From NCBI RefSeq assembly GCF_024972755.1, contig NZ_CP087724.1, positions 434,001 through 498,000 on the forward strand: DNA of 64,000 nt, given 5' to 3'. Every line of letters begins with the position of its first letter. The first letter of the stretch is position 1. The DNA is from Halanaeroarchaeum sp. HSR-CO (lineage in GTDB: Archaea > Halobacteriota > Halobacteria > Halobacteriales > Halobacteriaceae). This document shows, in pieces, positions 23,274-32,209 of this stretch. A program made the translations under genes and the position numbers. The notes under the pieces were generated by a model that worked only from the letters and a program-made list of their open reading frames with translations, made no database searches and was not told the DNA's origin.

Positions 23274-26243
23274 ATGGCCAACGAGTACGCCGAGTCCGAG
23301 CGTCCTGCCCTCGACGCACTCCAGCAACTCGGTTGGGAGGTCGTCGACCAACAACGGACTACTTGGATTGACCCCCGCGAGACCCAGTCCTCGGCTGTAC
23401 TCGAACCACGACTACGCGACGCCGTCAAACGTCTGAATCCGTGGCTCAACGAGAACAACCTGAATAAAGCCGTCCGCGAGATCCAGCAGGTCGCCGCCAC
23501 GAGCACGATGGATGAGAACGAGCAGATCCACGAGAAACTCATCCGTCACATCTCCGTCGAACAGGATCTCGGACACGGCAAGCAACACCAGACGGTCCAG
23601 TACATCGACTTCGAGAACCCCGAGAACAACGACTTCTTCGCGCTCAACCAGTTCCGTGTCGAAGGCCCTATCGAAATCGTCAAGCCCGATATCGTGCTAT
23701 TCGTCAATGGCATCCCGCTGGGTGTTGTCGAGGCCAAGAGCCCACAGATACCCGAACCGAAGTCCGAAGCACTCGACCAGCTCACCCGTTATCAGAACGA
23801 GCGCGATGGCGAGGCGGAAGGCGCAGAAGAACTCTTCCGGTACAATCTGTTCTCGGTCGCCATCTGGATGGAGGGGGCGGTGATGGGTACCTATGGGACA
23901 CCGAAGGACCAGTACAAGCCCTGGCGTGACGCCTACCCGCTGGAGGACGACGAACTCATCGAATTGTACGACCTCGATGGGTACCTCCCCGATCAGTACC
24001 GGATGCTCTATGCGTTGTTCGAACCTGAGCGCCTGCTCGATCTACTGCGACACTATACGGTGTTCGAGGAACGCCAGAGCGGGACGACGAAGATGGTCGC
24101 TCGCTACCAGCAATACCGGGCGGTCCGGAAGGCTCTCGAACGGATCGACAAACGAGGGCAGCGGGAGGCCAATGGTGGCGTCGTCTGGCACACCCAGGGA
24201 TCGGGAAAGTCGCTCACGATGCTGTTCCTCGCGCTGAAGCTCCGCCGTCTCAAGGATGATCCGACGCTCGTGCTCGTCACCGATCGGCGGGCGCTCAACG
24301 ACCAGATTCACGCGACGTTTGAACGCTGTGGCTTCCCGAATCCAAAGAAGGCCCAAAATATCCCAGATCTCCGTGAGCGCCTCAGGTACGATGCCGGCGA
24401 GACGATCACCACGCTCATCCACAAATTCCAGGCCACCGACGACGAGGACGATGAAGACGAGTTTCCTGTGCTTTCGCGGAACGAGAATATCTACGTAATG
24501 GCCGACGAGGCCCACCGGACGCAGGACAAAGAACTCGCGAACAACATGCGGACCGCACTCCCCAATGCATTCTACGTCGGGTTCACTGGGACGCCCATCG
24601 AGAAGGACGAGCGCAACACCCGCCGGACGTTCGGCAACTACATCGACACGTACACCATCGACCAATCGCTAAAGGACGGCGCGACGGTCGAAATCCTCTA
24701 CCAGGGCCGTCTCGCCGATATCCACCTCGAAGGTGAGACGCTGGATCGGCTATTCGACCGGATCTTCTCGGAAAAAACCGAGGAGGAAAAAGCAGAGATT
24801 CAGAAGCGCTACGCCCGCACGCAGGACCTCGCCGAGGCGCAACCGCGCGTCGATCGGGTTGCCTTGGACATCGTCGAGCATTTCGAGGACGACGTTCCGC
24901 CGCCGTTCAAGGGGATGGTCGTCACCACCAGCAAGGAGGCGGCGATCCGTTACAAGGAGACACTTGACGACCTGAACGGGCCGGAGTCGCGGGTCGTCAT
25001 TTCTGAGGGTCACAACGACCCGGAACACATCAAGCAGTGGACGCCCAGCGACTCCGAGAAGAGCCAGTACAAGGAGTCGTTCGTCGACCCGAACGGGGAA
25101 GTCGAGTTACTCATCGTCTGCGACATGCTTCTGACGGGCTTCGACGCGCCGGTGGCACAGGTGATGTACCTGGACAAGCCCCTCCGTGAGCACAGTCTCT
25201 TGCAGGCGATCGCTCGAGTGAACCGACCGTTCGAGGAGAAGACCCACGGGCTCATCATCGACTACTACGGCGTCTCGGACGAACTGAAAGAAGCGCTCGC
25301 GATGTTCAGTTCGAAAGACGTCGAGCGAGCGATGGTCCCAGTCGAGGACAAACAACCGGATCTTGAGGCGGCCCACAGCAAGGCGGTCTCGTTCTTCGAC
25401 GACCTCGACGACGTGGAGGCATGTGTCCAGTCACTCGAACCCGAGGATCGCCGCATCGAGTTCAAGAACGCGTTCAAGCGCTTCTCGAAACTGATGGATA
25501 TCGTCCTCCCGGACCCGATGGCGAATCCCTACCGCGACGACTTGGAACAACTGAGTACCATATTCGGGAAAGCAAAGGAACGCTACCGCGATGAGACGAT
25601 GAACCTGGACGGTGCAGGAGCCAAGGTACGAAAGCTCATCCAAGACCACATCACCTCACAGGGCATCGAGATATTGAACGACGAGCCTGTCTCGATAATG
25701 GACGAGGTGGAATACGACGCGAAACTTGAAGACCTAGAGGACGACCAAGCCAGGGCGAGTGAGATGCAGAATGCCATCAAGCACGAGATCAACGTCCGGT
25801 TCGACGAGGATCCAGTCCAATACGGGTCGCTTCGTGAACGGCTGGAGGAGCTCATCGAGAAGTACCGAGAGGGCCGGTTCAGCGAGCGGGAAACCATCGA
25901 GGAGCTTCGGGAACTGATGGACGAAATTCGGTCGCGGGATAAAGTTGCTCGACGGAAGGGACTCCGAGACGAGACCGACCTCTCGTTCTACCATGCAGTT
26001 GAAGAGGTTCTGGAGGAACACGATGCAGGGGAAGAAGATCTCGTTGAGCTCACTGCGGATTTGGTCGGAACTGTTGAAGAATTCGTGACGAAGGTAGAAT
26101 GGAAGGAACGGACTCACCTCCAGAATAAAATGCGGAAGGAAGTGACGCGTGAACTGTACCGCTCCCAAATCGATCTCACGGCTGATGAACGCAAGGAGAT
26201 GACTAACCGCGTCGTCGAACTCGCGAGGGCTCACTATCAATGA
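23274..26243 (+). CDS. hsdR: Type I restriction-modification endonuclease/translocase subunit
   Basis: A 989-residue motor subunit. The N-terminal PD-(D/E)xK nuclease is visible as 'VKPDIVLFVNGIPLGVVEAK' (~138-157). The helicase core has Walker A 'WHTQGSGKSLTMLF' (~303-316), the DEAH box 'VMADEAHRT' (~408-416), motif III 'GFTGTP' and motif VI-like 'QAIARVNRP'. The C-terminal ~250 residues are helical and Glu/Arg-rich, as in subunits that bind the methylase core. It starts 2 bp after the hsdS stop. Together with HsdM and HsdS it cuts unmethylated foreign DNA after ATP-driven translocation. All key motifs are intact. Confidence 0.96.
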   Translation: MANEYAESERPALDALQQLGWEVVDQQRTTWIDPRETQSSAVLEPRLRDAVKRLNPWLNENNLNKAVREIQQVAATSTMDENEQIHEKLIRHISVEQDLGHGKQHQTVQYIDFENPENNDFFALNQFRVEGPIEIVKPDIVLFVNGIPLGVVEAKSPQIPEPKSEALDQLTRYQNERDGEAEGAEELFRYNLFSVAIWMEGAVMGTYGTPKDQYKPWRDAYPLEDDELIELYDLDGYLPDQYRMLYALFEPERLLDLLRHYTVFEERQSGTTKMVARYQQYRAVRKALERIDKRGQREANGGVVWHTQGSGKSLTMLFLALKLRRLKDDPTLVLVTDRRALNDQIHATFERCGFPNPKKAQNIPDLRERLRYDAGETITTLIHKFQATDDEDDEDEFPVLSRNENIYVMADEAHRTQDKELANNMRTALPNAFYVGFTGTPIEKDERNTRRTFGNYIDTYTIDQSLKDGATVEILYQGRLADIHLEGETLDRLFDRIFSEKTEEEKAEIQKRYARTQDLAEAQPRVDRVALDIVEHFEDDVPPPFKGMVVTTSKEAAIRYKETLDDLNGPESRVVISEGHNDPEHIKQWTPSDSEKSQYKESFVDPNGEVELLIVCDMLLTGFDAPVAQVMYLDKPLREHSLLQAIARVNRPFEEKTHGLIIDYYGVSDELKEALAMFSSKDVERAMVPVEDKQPDLEAAHSKAVSFFDDLDDVEACVQSLEPEDRRIEFKNAFKRFSKLMDIVLPDPMANPYRDDLEQLSTIFGKAKERYRDETMNLDGAGAKVRKLIQDHITSQGIEILNDEPVSIMDEVEYDAKLEDLEDDQARASEMQNAIKHEINVRFDEDPVQYGSLRERLEELIEKYREGRFSERETIEELRELMDEIRSRDKVARRKGLRDETDLSFYHAVEEVLEEHDAGEEDLVELTADLVGTVEEFVTKVEWKERTHLQNKMRKEVTRELYRSQIDLTADERKEMTNRVVELARAHYQ

Positions 26244-26983
26244 GTGGACGACTGCAACGCCGCCACCATATCGGCCAGACGGTCATCCCATATACGATCG
26301 ATTGGTCCGAAAATCGGGAGACGATGAGCCTCTCGATCGATGATTCGCTGGAGCTGACGGTGACTGCACCGATGACGGCAACGGTGGATGATGTCGAGGA
26401 GGTGCTTGAATCGCGACATGATTGGTTGCTTGAGAAACTCTACGGATTGAAAGAGCAGGAAGGGCCACCGTATCCGAAAGAGTACCTGACTGGCGAGAAG
26501 CTTCAATATCGAGGTCGACAGTATCCCTTAGAAGTCATCGAGGCAGATGTCGACCAACCAGAGTTGGCGTTCGACGACCAGACGTTTACACTTCGAGTCC
26601 ACCGCTTGGATGCCGAGGCGGACGATATCAGTATCCGACGAAAACGTCAGGCGGTCGTGGACTGGTACATCAACCGTGCCAAAGAGGAACTTCCCAAACG
26701 AGCAGTGCGTTTCGAGTCACGGTTGGGACTCGAAAACGTGCCCGTAGAGGTGGGAGAAATAGATGGCCGGTGGGGGGAGTTTGCTGATGGAACGGTTTGG
26801 CTCAATTGGCGAATCGTGCAGGCACCTGTGCGAATCCAGAACTATGTCATCGCTCACGAGATGGCCCACGCAGTACACAATGAGCATTCCGACTCGTTCT
26901 GGAACACCGTTGGCGCGCTCATTCCTGATTACGAGGATCGCAGAGAATGGCTCAGGGTGAACGGGAACACTCTGGCGGTTTGA
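26240..26983 (+). CDS. YgjP-like zinc metallopeptidase (DUF45/M48 type)
   Basis: A 247-residue protein. Its first ~190 residues form the strand-rich YgjP/DUF45 domain ('PYTIDWSENRETMSLSID', 'YLTGEKLQYRGRQYPLEVIE', 'RWGEFADGTVWLNWRIVQAP'). The zinc site HEMAH lies at ~205-209 with a third ligand His in 'HSDSFW' six residues on. Start and stop with hsdR overlap as ATGA, so it is translationally coupled to the restriction subunit. DUF45 genes frequently accompany type I R-M operons, possibly as DNA-protein-crosslink or subunit proteases (the SprT family is related). The catalytic motif is intact. Confidence 0.88.
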   Translation: MSGRLQRRHHIGQTVIPYTIDWSENRETMSLSIDDSLELTVTAPMTATVDDVEEVLESRHDWLLEKLYGLKEQEGPPYPKEYLTGEKLQYRGRQYPLEVIEADVDQPELAFDDQTFTLRVHRLDAEADDISIRRKRQAVVDWYINRAKEELPKRAVRFESRLGLENVPVEVGEIDGRWGEFADGTVWLNWRIVQAPVRIQNYVIAHEMAHAVHNEHSDSFWNTVGALIPDYEDRREWLRVNGNTLAV

Positions 26984-27077
26984 GTGCTAATGGGATTTTC
27001 CGAGTTCCCTAGGGACATCCGTGGCGGTGAGAACCCTGCTTTCCGTAAAGAATTACTGAATACCAGACCTGCCGATA
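26984..27077. other. Right side of the island, no gene
   Basis: Short AT-richer sequence between the metallopeptidase stop and the decayed gene. It contains nothing recognisable. Confidence 0.4.
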
Positions 27078-27370
27078 TTACCGGGCAGAGATCGAATGGG
27101 AGCTGGCGTAGCCGGTACTCCAAAATGGGTAGCAAAGCTCGGATTCGATGCGGCGGACTTCTTGGATAGCAGTATTGTTCTGAGGGTCCTTATCGATCCG
27201 ACGCTCATCTGTGTACTCGCCAGAGATCACCGCAAAGTTGGCCTGATAGGCTGAACCCCTCCCACCCAAAAACCGAAGACAGATCCTCCTTCCTCGAAGT
27301 TATCGACCGTACTGACCATCTTGGAAACCATCTCAAACGCCATTGGAACGGCCTCCAGTGCTGGGAGCAT
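27078..27370 (-). pseudogene. Possible frameshifted remnant of a small gene
   Basis: On the minus strand a frame from ATG 27370 reads 'MAFEMVSKMVSTVDNFEEGG' and '...FGFWVGG' before closing at 27227. A second frame, shifted relative to the first, picks up at about 27269 with 'RGSAYQANFAVISGEYTDER' and continues to 27078. Joined by one frameshift near 27265 they give a coherent ~97-residue protein of ordinary composition. I recognise no family. It lies at the right end of the island and may be a degraded accessory or immunity gene. A sequencing error would give the same picture. Confidence 0.35.
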
Positions 27371-27469
27371 GAAAGAACCTCAGACGCGAGTCTCTAATAC
27401 TCGAGATTCGCTGACGTGACGATCAACAAACGCTCTTCGAGCGCCGGACCTTCCGAACGGGGCCGACCG

Positions 27470-28438
27470 TCAGTCCGAATCGGGGGCGCGGACCCGATTC
27501 TGGAGGGCCTCGCCCGACTCCAGTCGCCGTACGTTCTCGGCGAGGATGTCGGCGAGGCGATCCCAGTGTCTGGGCGTGTGCCCGCCCGTGTGTGGCGTGA
27601 TGAGACAGTTCTCCAGGGTCCAGAGCGGGTGGTCGGCGGGCAGCGGCTCGGGGTCGGTCACGTCGAGTGCCGCCCCGCGGATCGAGTTGGTCTGGAGCGC
27701 GTCGACGAGCGCGTCGGTGTCGACGATGCCACCGCGGGCCGTGTTGACGAGGACGGCGTCGGTCTTCATCGTCGCGAACGCCTCGGGGCCGAGCAATCCC
27801 CGGGTGAGATCGTTCAGCGGGCAGGCCAGGACCACGTACTCGCTGCGAGAGAGTGCGTCGTGGATCGCGTCCTCCTCGAAGCCGGCGTCCTCGTCGGTCG
27901 GCCCGCCCTTCGACGGCGTGTACCGGATGCCGATGGTCTCGACCTCGAAGCCCTCCAATCGCTGGGCGATCGCCTGGCCGATCGACCCGAGACCGACGAT
28001 GGTGACGGTACTCCCGGTGAACTCGCCGGACTGGAAGTGGCGCCACTCGGCGCGCTGTTTGCGGCGCCACCCCTCGTGGAGGCGGCGGGCGAACACGAGC
28101 ATGTTCGCGATGGCCTGTTCGGCGATGCCGGGGGCGTGGATGCCGCCCGCGTTCGTGACGGCGACCCCCCGCGCGGCGAACGCGTCCACGGGGACGTGGT
28201 CGGTTCCGGCGAAGGTGCAGGCGAACAGTTCCAGGTTCGCCGCGCGGTCTAGCAGGGCGTCGTCGAGCGTGATCCCGGTGACGACCCGCGCGTCGGGGAT
28301 GAACGCCCGTTCTTGCTGTGGCGTCCGCGCGAGCCGTACGGTCCGGTCGGGGAGCGTTTCGCGGAGCGTCTCGGCGTACGATTCCATCGAGAGGCCTTCC
28401 GTTCCCTCTCGCAGGACGAGGATGTCGGTTTCGGGCAT
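27470..28438 (-). CDS. D-isomer-specific 2-hydroxyacid dehydrogenase
   Basis: A 322-residue NAD(P)-dependent dehydrogenase. The Rossmann motif is 'VGLGSIGQAIAQRL' (~150). The catalytic residues are in 'VNTARGGIVDTDAL' (Arg, ~240), 'DVTDPEPLPADHPLW' (Glu, ~268) and 'ITPHTGGHT' (His, ~291). The start MPETDILVLREG matches the N-terminus of haloarchaeal relatives; a longer in-frame start to 28567 adds an unconserved tail. It reduces a 2-oxoacid to a D-2-hydroxyacid or the reverse. The substrate is unresolved (glyoxylate/hydroxypyruvate or phosphoglycerate-like). It is divergent from the aldo/keto reductase gene. Confidence 0.92.
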   Translation of the reverse strand: MPETDILVLREGTEGLSMESYAETLRETLPDRTVRLARTPQQERAFIPDARVVTGITLDDALLDRAANLELFACTFAGTDHVPVDAFAARGVAVTNAGGIHAPGIAEQAIANMLVFARRLHEGWRRKQRAEWRHFQSGEFTGSTVTIVGLGSIGQAIAQRLEGFEVETIGIRYTPSKGGPTDEDAGFEEDAIHDALSRSEYVVLACPLNDLTRGLLGPEAFATMKTDAVLVNTARGGIVDTDALVDALQTNSIRGAALDVTDPEPLPADHPLWTLENCLITPHTGGHTPRHWDRLADILAENVRRLESGEALQNRVRAPDSD

Positions 28439-28605
28439 GAGTGGTGGGTGGGACCGCGATCGAGGTCGACGACTGCGGGCTGGCCGGATGGATTGCAGGA
28501 CGAAAGACCCCACCTTAGTCCTTGTGTGCCGGTCCCGAATCGCGCCGCCCGGACCGGTTGGACACACGAAGAATATTCAACGCTCGGACACGTCGACACG
28601 GGACG

Positions 28606-29424
28606 ATGGAGTACGTCACCCACGCGGGCGAGTCGGTCCCGGCGGTCGGCCTCGGCACCTGGCAGATGGAGACCGAGACGGCCCAGGATGCGGTGTCGAC
28701 GGCGCTCGACCTCGGCTATCGACATATCGACACGGCCCAGGCATACGAGAACGAACGAGGGGTGGGGCGGGCCATCGCGGCGTCGGCCGTCGACCGCGAC
28801 GAAATTTTTCTCACGACGAAGGTCCACCCGTCGAACCGATCGGTCGACGCCATCGTCGCGTCGACCGCCGAGAGCCTGGAGCGACTCGGCGTCGATCGGG
28901 TCGACCTCCTCCTCATCCACTGGCCCCACCCCCTCGCCGACCTCGAGACCGTGATGGACGGGCTGAACCGCGCCCGCGAACGGGGCTACACCCGACACAT
29001 CGGCGTGAGCAACTTCGGGCGCGACCGCCTCGACCGCGCGCGGGAGCTCTCCGCGGCACCGATCGTCACCGACCAGGTCCTGTTCCATCCCTGGTGGCCA
29101 CAGCGCGACCTCCTGCGCTACTGCCAGACCGAGGACGTCCTGCTCACCGGGTACAGTCCGCTGGCTAACGGCGGGCTCGTCGGCAACCCTCGACTCGCTG
29201 AGATCGGTCGCCGGTACGACAAGACGAGCGCACAGGTGGCCATCCGCTGGGCCACCCAGCACGAGAACGTCATGACCATCCCGATGTCGACGACGAGCGC
29301 CCATCTCGCGGAGAACATCGACGTCTTCGACTTCCGACTGACACGCGAGGAGCACGACCGAATCACGAACCCGTCGGTTCTCAAGGCGGGCATCGCGATG
29401 GTGCGCGGACAATTCGGCCTCTGA
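28606..29424 (+). CDS. Aldo/keto reductase
   Basis: A 272-residue NADPH-dependent oxidoreductase of the AKR5-like type (2,5-diketo-gluconate reductase/glyoxal reductase). It begins MEYVTHAGESVPAVGLGTWQ and has the full catalytic tetrad: Asp in 'YRHIDTAQ', Tyr in 'AYENERGVG', Lys in 'LTTKVHP' and His in 'LLIHWPHP'. The 'IGVSNFGRDRL' motif is also present. It reduces aldehydes or ketones in the cytosol. Divergent transcription from the 2-hydroxyacid dehydrogenase hints at linked carbonyl metabolism but does not fix the substrate. Confidence 0.93.
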   Translation: MEYVTHAGESVPAVGLGTWQMETETAQDAVSTALDLGYRHIDTAQAYENERGVGRAIAASAVDRDEIFLTTKVHPSNRSVDAIVASTAESLERLGVDRVDLLLIHWPHPLADLETVMDGLNRARERGYTRHIGVSNFGRDRLDRARELSAAPIVTDQVLFHPWWPQRDLLRYCQTEDVLLTGYSPLANGGLVGNPRLAEIGRRYDKTSAQVAIRWATQHENVMTIPMSTTSAHLAENIDVFDFRLTREEHDRITNPSVLKAGIAMVRGQFGL

Positions 29425-29544
29425 GCCGCTGGTCGCGGGGCTCGGCCAGTCACTCGTCGCCGGTTGCTCTCACTCGCCGAGAACCCGGAGGCAGGGGTGA
29501 GATGGACCGAAATGATGAGGGTGGGCCCACTCCTCGCGCTCCGT

Positions 29545-29823
29545 ATGGGCCACACGGTCGACGACCTCAGAAACGAGATCCGTCTCGCGGTGGGACGGTA
29601 CGAGCGGATCGAATCGACGGCTTTCACCAAAGAGTCACTCGCGGCGATCTGCGAGGCGGTGGAGTACGACATCGATCCGAATCAACTCCCGTCGAAACCC
29701 CGGATGCGAGCCGGTATCCTGTGGAAGATCGGTCGCGCCGACGACGATTCGCCCGACGATACCGGTCGCCCGTTCCGCAAAGACGAACTCGAATCGATCG
29801 CCGCCGCACTCGACGCCGACTGA
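29545..29823 (+). CDS. Conserved haloarchaeal hypothetical protein
   Basis: A 92-residue acidic protein (MGHTVDDLRNEIRLAV) with helical segments and a conserved-looking core ('FTKESLAAICEAVEYDID', 'KPRMRAGILWKIG', 'FRKDELESIAAALDAD'). The composition is typical of a real haloarchaeal gene. No domain is recognised. A longer start at 29464 is possible but gives a less haloarchaeal N-terminus. Confidence 0.65.
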   Translation: MGHTVDDLRNEIRLAVGRYERIESTAFTKESLAAICEAVEYDIDPNQLPSKPRMRAGILWKIGRADDDSPDDTGRPFRKDELESIAAALDAD

Positions 29824-29987
29824 CGGGACGGCTGCTCTCGCTTTTGCCAATCGCGCTCGAGACCGTCGCCATCGACGCCGTCCTGTCGGCACACTTTCGT
29901 TGTCGAGGGCGCGATGCCGGCCCGATGGAATGTCATCCGTCTGACGTACAGTTATGCGCTTTCGCCTGATACGTGTTACCTGGTCCC

Positions 29988-30329
29988 ATGCAAACCGACC
30001 GCCCAGTCGCGAGCGTCTCTGGCGAGCAGGAGTGGGAGTGGAATCGATGGCAGGCCGACGTCCGGTCCCGTGGGACGTCGACCGGTGGTTCCACCCACCG
30101 CCCGCCCAGGGAACGCGCGCCACGAAATCGGGAACGAATCGCCGCACTACAGCAACGAGTCGACGAACTCGAGGCCGACCTCGAGCGGAAGGACCGTCGC
30201 CGCCAGTCCATCGTCGACCACTACGAACGCCTCCTCGCGGAGCGACAGGCAGCCCCTGCCGACCGGTCCTCCTCGGGGTCGACCACCGGAACGGTGGCGT
30301 CGCTCGTCTCGAAACTCCTCGGGCGCTGA
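29988..30329 (+). CDS. Small coiled-coil hypothetical protein
   Basis: A 113-residue protein with a disordered, Ser/Arg/Trp-containing first half and a clear heptad coiled coil at ~55-95 ('RERIAALQQRVDELEADLER'). It ends in a short helix 'VASLVSKLLGR' that could be amphipathic. No family is recognised. It stands alone between two unrelated genes; a TATA-like element is not obvious. Confidence 0.6.
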   Translation: MQTDRPVASVSGEQEWEWNRWQADVRSRGTSTGGSTHRPPRERAPRNRERIAALQQRVDELEADLERKDRRRQSIVDHYERLLAERQAAPADRSSSGSTTGTVASLVSKLLGR

Positions 30330-30447
30330 ACGACACGTCGCTTTCGGGGCTCGGTCCTCGTCCGGATCCCCTCACGGAGTCGCGTGGTCACGGCGCCACC
30401 CCGTCGGCCGGCCACGGACGTCGCCACGTCGGCCCGTTGCTCGTCGG

Positions 30448-31146
30448 TCACTCGCCGAAGAACCGGATGATCCGGTCGCGACCGAGATACCCGGCCACCG
30501 AGAGTCCCACGATGACGGCCAGGAGGGCGACGGCCGAGTGGCCGTTCCCCTGCGCGACCATATCGCCGAAGACGTTCACGAGGAAGAACGCCGGCGCCCG
30601 GCCAACGGTGGCGATGACCACGAGTTTCCACAGCGGAATCTGTGTGAGTCCGCCGACGAAACACAGCGCGTCGTCCGGCAGCCCCGGTATCAAAAAGAGG
30701 ACGAACAGGCTCACGAGGCCGTGTCGCTCGACGTAGTCGTCGACTGCGGCGAGCGTGGTCTCGTCGATCACGCCTTCGACGTACGACCGCCCGAACCGAC
30801 GGGAGAGCCAGAAAGCAGCGGTACTCCCGATGGTGATGCCGATCATGTTGTACAGCGTCCCGCACCAGGGGCCGAAGAGATACCCCGCGACGGCGGCGAG
30901 TGCCTGGGCGGGGATCGGGGCGACCACGACCTGGATCGCCTGCAATGCGATGAGGACGAGCGGCGCCAGTCGCCCGAATTCGGTGACGGTCGTCCGGATG
31001 GCCCGCGAGTCGGTCAGTACCCCCAGACGGGCTCTGAAGAGCACGACGAGGGCGACGAAGACGACGGTCACCACGATGGCGTGGAGGATGAACCGATTTC
31101 TCGCGGCCCTGGAGACGAATATCCTCGGGCTGGACTCACGGTCCAT
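30448..31146 (-). CDS. VTT/TVP38 family membrane protein
   Basis: A 232-residue DedA-superfamily (VTT domain) membrane protein. After an N-terminal helix (~20-42) it has the hallmark 'IPAQALAAVAGYLFGPWCG' re-entrant segment, 'STAAFWLSRRFGRSYVEG', and 'LFLIPGLPDDALCFVGGLT', where the Pro-Gly-x-Pro region is the second conserved motif. Five to six membrane segments are predicted by eye. Relatives are implicated in lipid scrambling or undecaprenyl-type carrier flipping; the role in archaea is unknown. Confidence 0.88.
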   Translation of the reverse strand: MDRESSPRIFVSRAARNRFILHAIVVTVVFVALVVLFRARLGVLTDSRAIRTTVTEFGRLAPLVLIALQAIQVVVAPIPAQALAAVAGYLFGPWCGTLYNMIGITIGSTAAFWLSRRFGRSYVEGVIDETTLAAVDDYVERHGLVSLFVLFLIPGLPDDALCFVGGLTQIPLWKLVVIATVGRAPAFFLVNVFGDMVAQGNGHSAVALLAVIVGLSVAGYLGRDRIIRFFGE

Positions 31147-31243
31147 GGTTAAAAGGGACCACGCAGGCGGGTGTCGCTCGTCGTGGAACGGATCAACGTG
31201 TCCCGACGGAACGAACCCCGACTATTTGAATGTGGGCCCGCCC

Positions 31244-31621
31244 TCACCGATCCGTCCGTCTCGCCGGCGGCCGCTTCGAGACGATCTTCCCCAGGCGCCC
31301 GCGGTTGTCGGCGATCCACCGATAGCCCCGCTCGCGAACCCAGACGTACGGCCCGAACTGGTCGAGGCCCGTCCACGGAATCCACTCGGGGACCAGGTTC
31401 GCCCGACGGAGCGCCACTTCCACCGCCTCGCCGCACGAGTAGACGGCGTCCGCGGTGACGACGTGCGCACATCGCTCGTAGTCCACCGGGAGTCGCTCCT
31501 CGAGTTCGGGTGTCAGCCGAGAGAACCCGACGATTCGGACCGTGGAATTGGCCGCGAAGAAGTCCGCCCACCACGTACAGAACCCGCAGTCGTCATCGTA
31601 GACGAGCGTCGCGTTCGTCAT
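31244..31621 (-). CDS. DCC-type thiol-disulfide oxidoreductase (DUF393)
   Basis: A 125-residue protein whose N-terminus 'TLVYDDDCGFCTWWADFF' carries the DxxCxxC signature of the DCC1/DUF393 thioredoxin-like family, with the CGFC pair at residues 11-14. The C-terminal 'YVWVRERGYRWIADNRGRLG' is typical of the family. The start MTNATLVYDDDCG is chosen for the family N-terminus. It probably acts as a cytosolic thiol oxidoreductase. No partner is apparent. Confidence 0.88.
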   Translation of the reverse strand: MTNATLVYDDDCGFCTWWADFFAANSTVRIVGFSRLTPELEERLPVDYERCAHVVTADAVYSCGEAVEVALRRANLVPEWIPWTGLDQFGPYVWVRERGYRWIADNRGRLGKIVSKRPPARRTDR

Positions 31622-32209
31622 CGTTCGGGATTGGGGCTGCTGGCGTATGGGTCTCACGCTCGTACACCGTGCGGACGGGCCTTCACAGCGGTTTATCACG
31701 AACGGGCACGCATCGACCGGCACCGAGGACGAAATAGACCATACGTCCACAAACACCACGAAACAACGAAGGAGTTCATCCCCTGGGGACGTAATATGCT
31801 TAAATGACGTTGGTATTCGCTATACACAAGACATATGTATTTCCTGCCACTGCTATCGAGTGCTGGTGCCGACGTGGTGCCCGTTGCCCAGGCCCACGGT
31901 GCCAGCGTGGGGGTGCGGACTACTGCCTCGGTCCCGCCCTGTCCAGCCAACGTCGGTCTGTCCCACCGACGACCCGGCGGCACCGCCGTGCCCATCCGGG
32001 TACCTGCGACGACGGATGGCGGAACCTCGTGCTCATCATCCCATCCGTTTCACCGAGGGGACGTCTGTCCCGATGACCACCGTCGAGTGACTGTAGAGCG
32101 GCGACCGTGCGCGGACTGCACCGCGGCGACCGAATCGACGGCAGCTCCCGACGCAGCCGACCAGGCTACATCTTCTTAATCGGGGCGCCCGCTATTCGAG
32201 AGCGTAGCC
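31622..32209. other. Intergenic region with an isolated promoter-like element
   Basis: No convincing gene in 588 bp. A TATA-like CTTAAATG at about 31800 lies 27-35 bp before ATG 31835, a geometry seen at real leaderless genes in this window. The 114-codon frame that follows is poor in Asp/Glu for two thirds of its length and rich in Pro, Arg, Val and Cys. It could be a small RNA, a decayed gene or chance. The right end carries the promoter of the tautomerase gene (CTTCTTAAT near 32171). Confidence 0.4.

Noticed and set aside
19000-27400. An integrated virus or plasmid
   Set aside because: No integrase, transposase, replication or virion gene is found; only restriction-linked genes and repeats support an accessory island.
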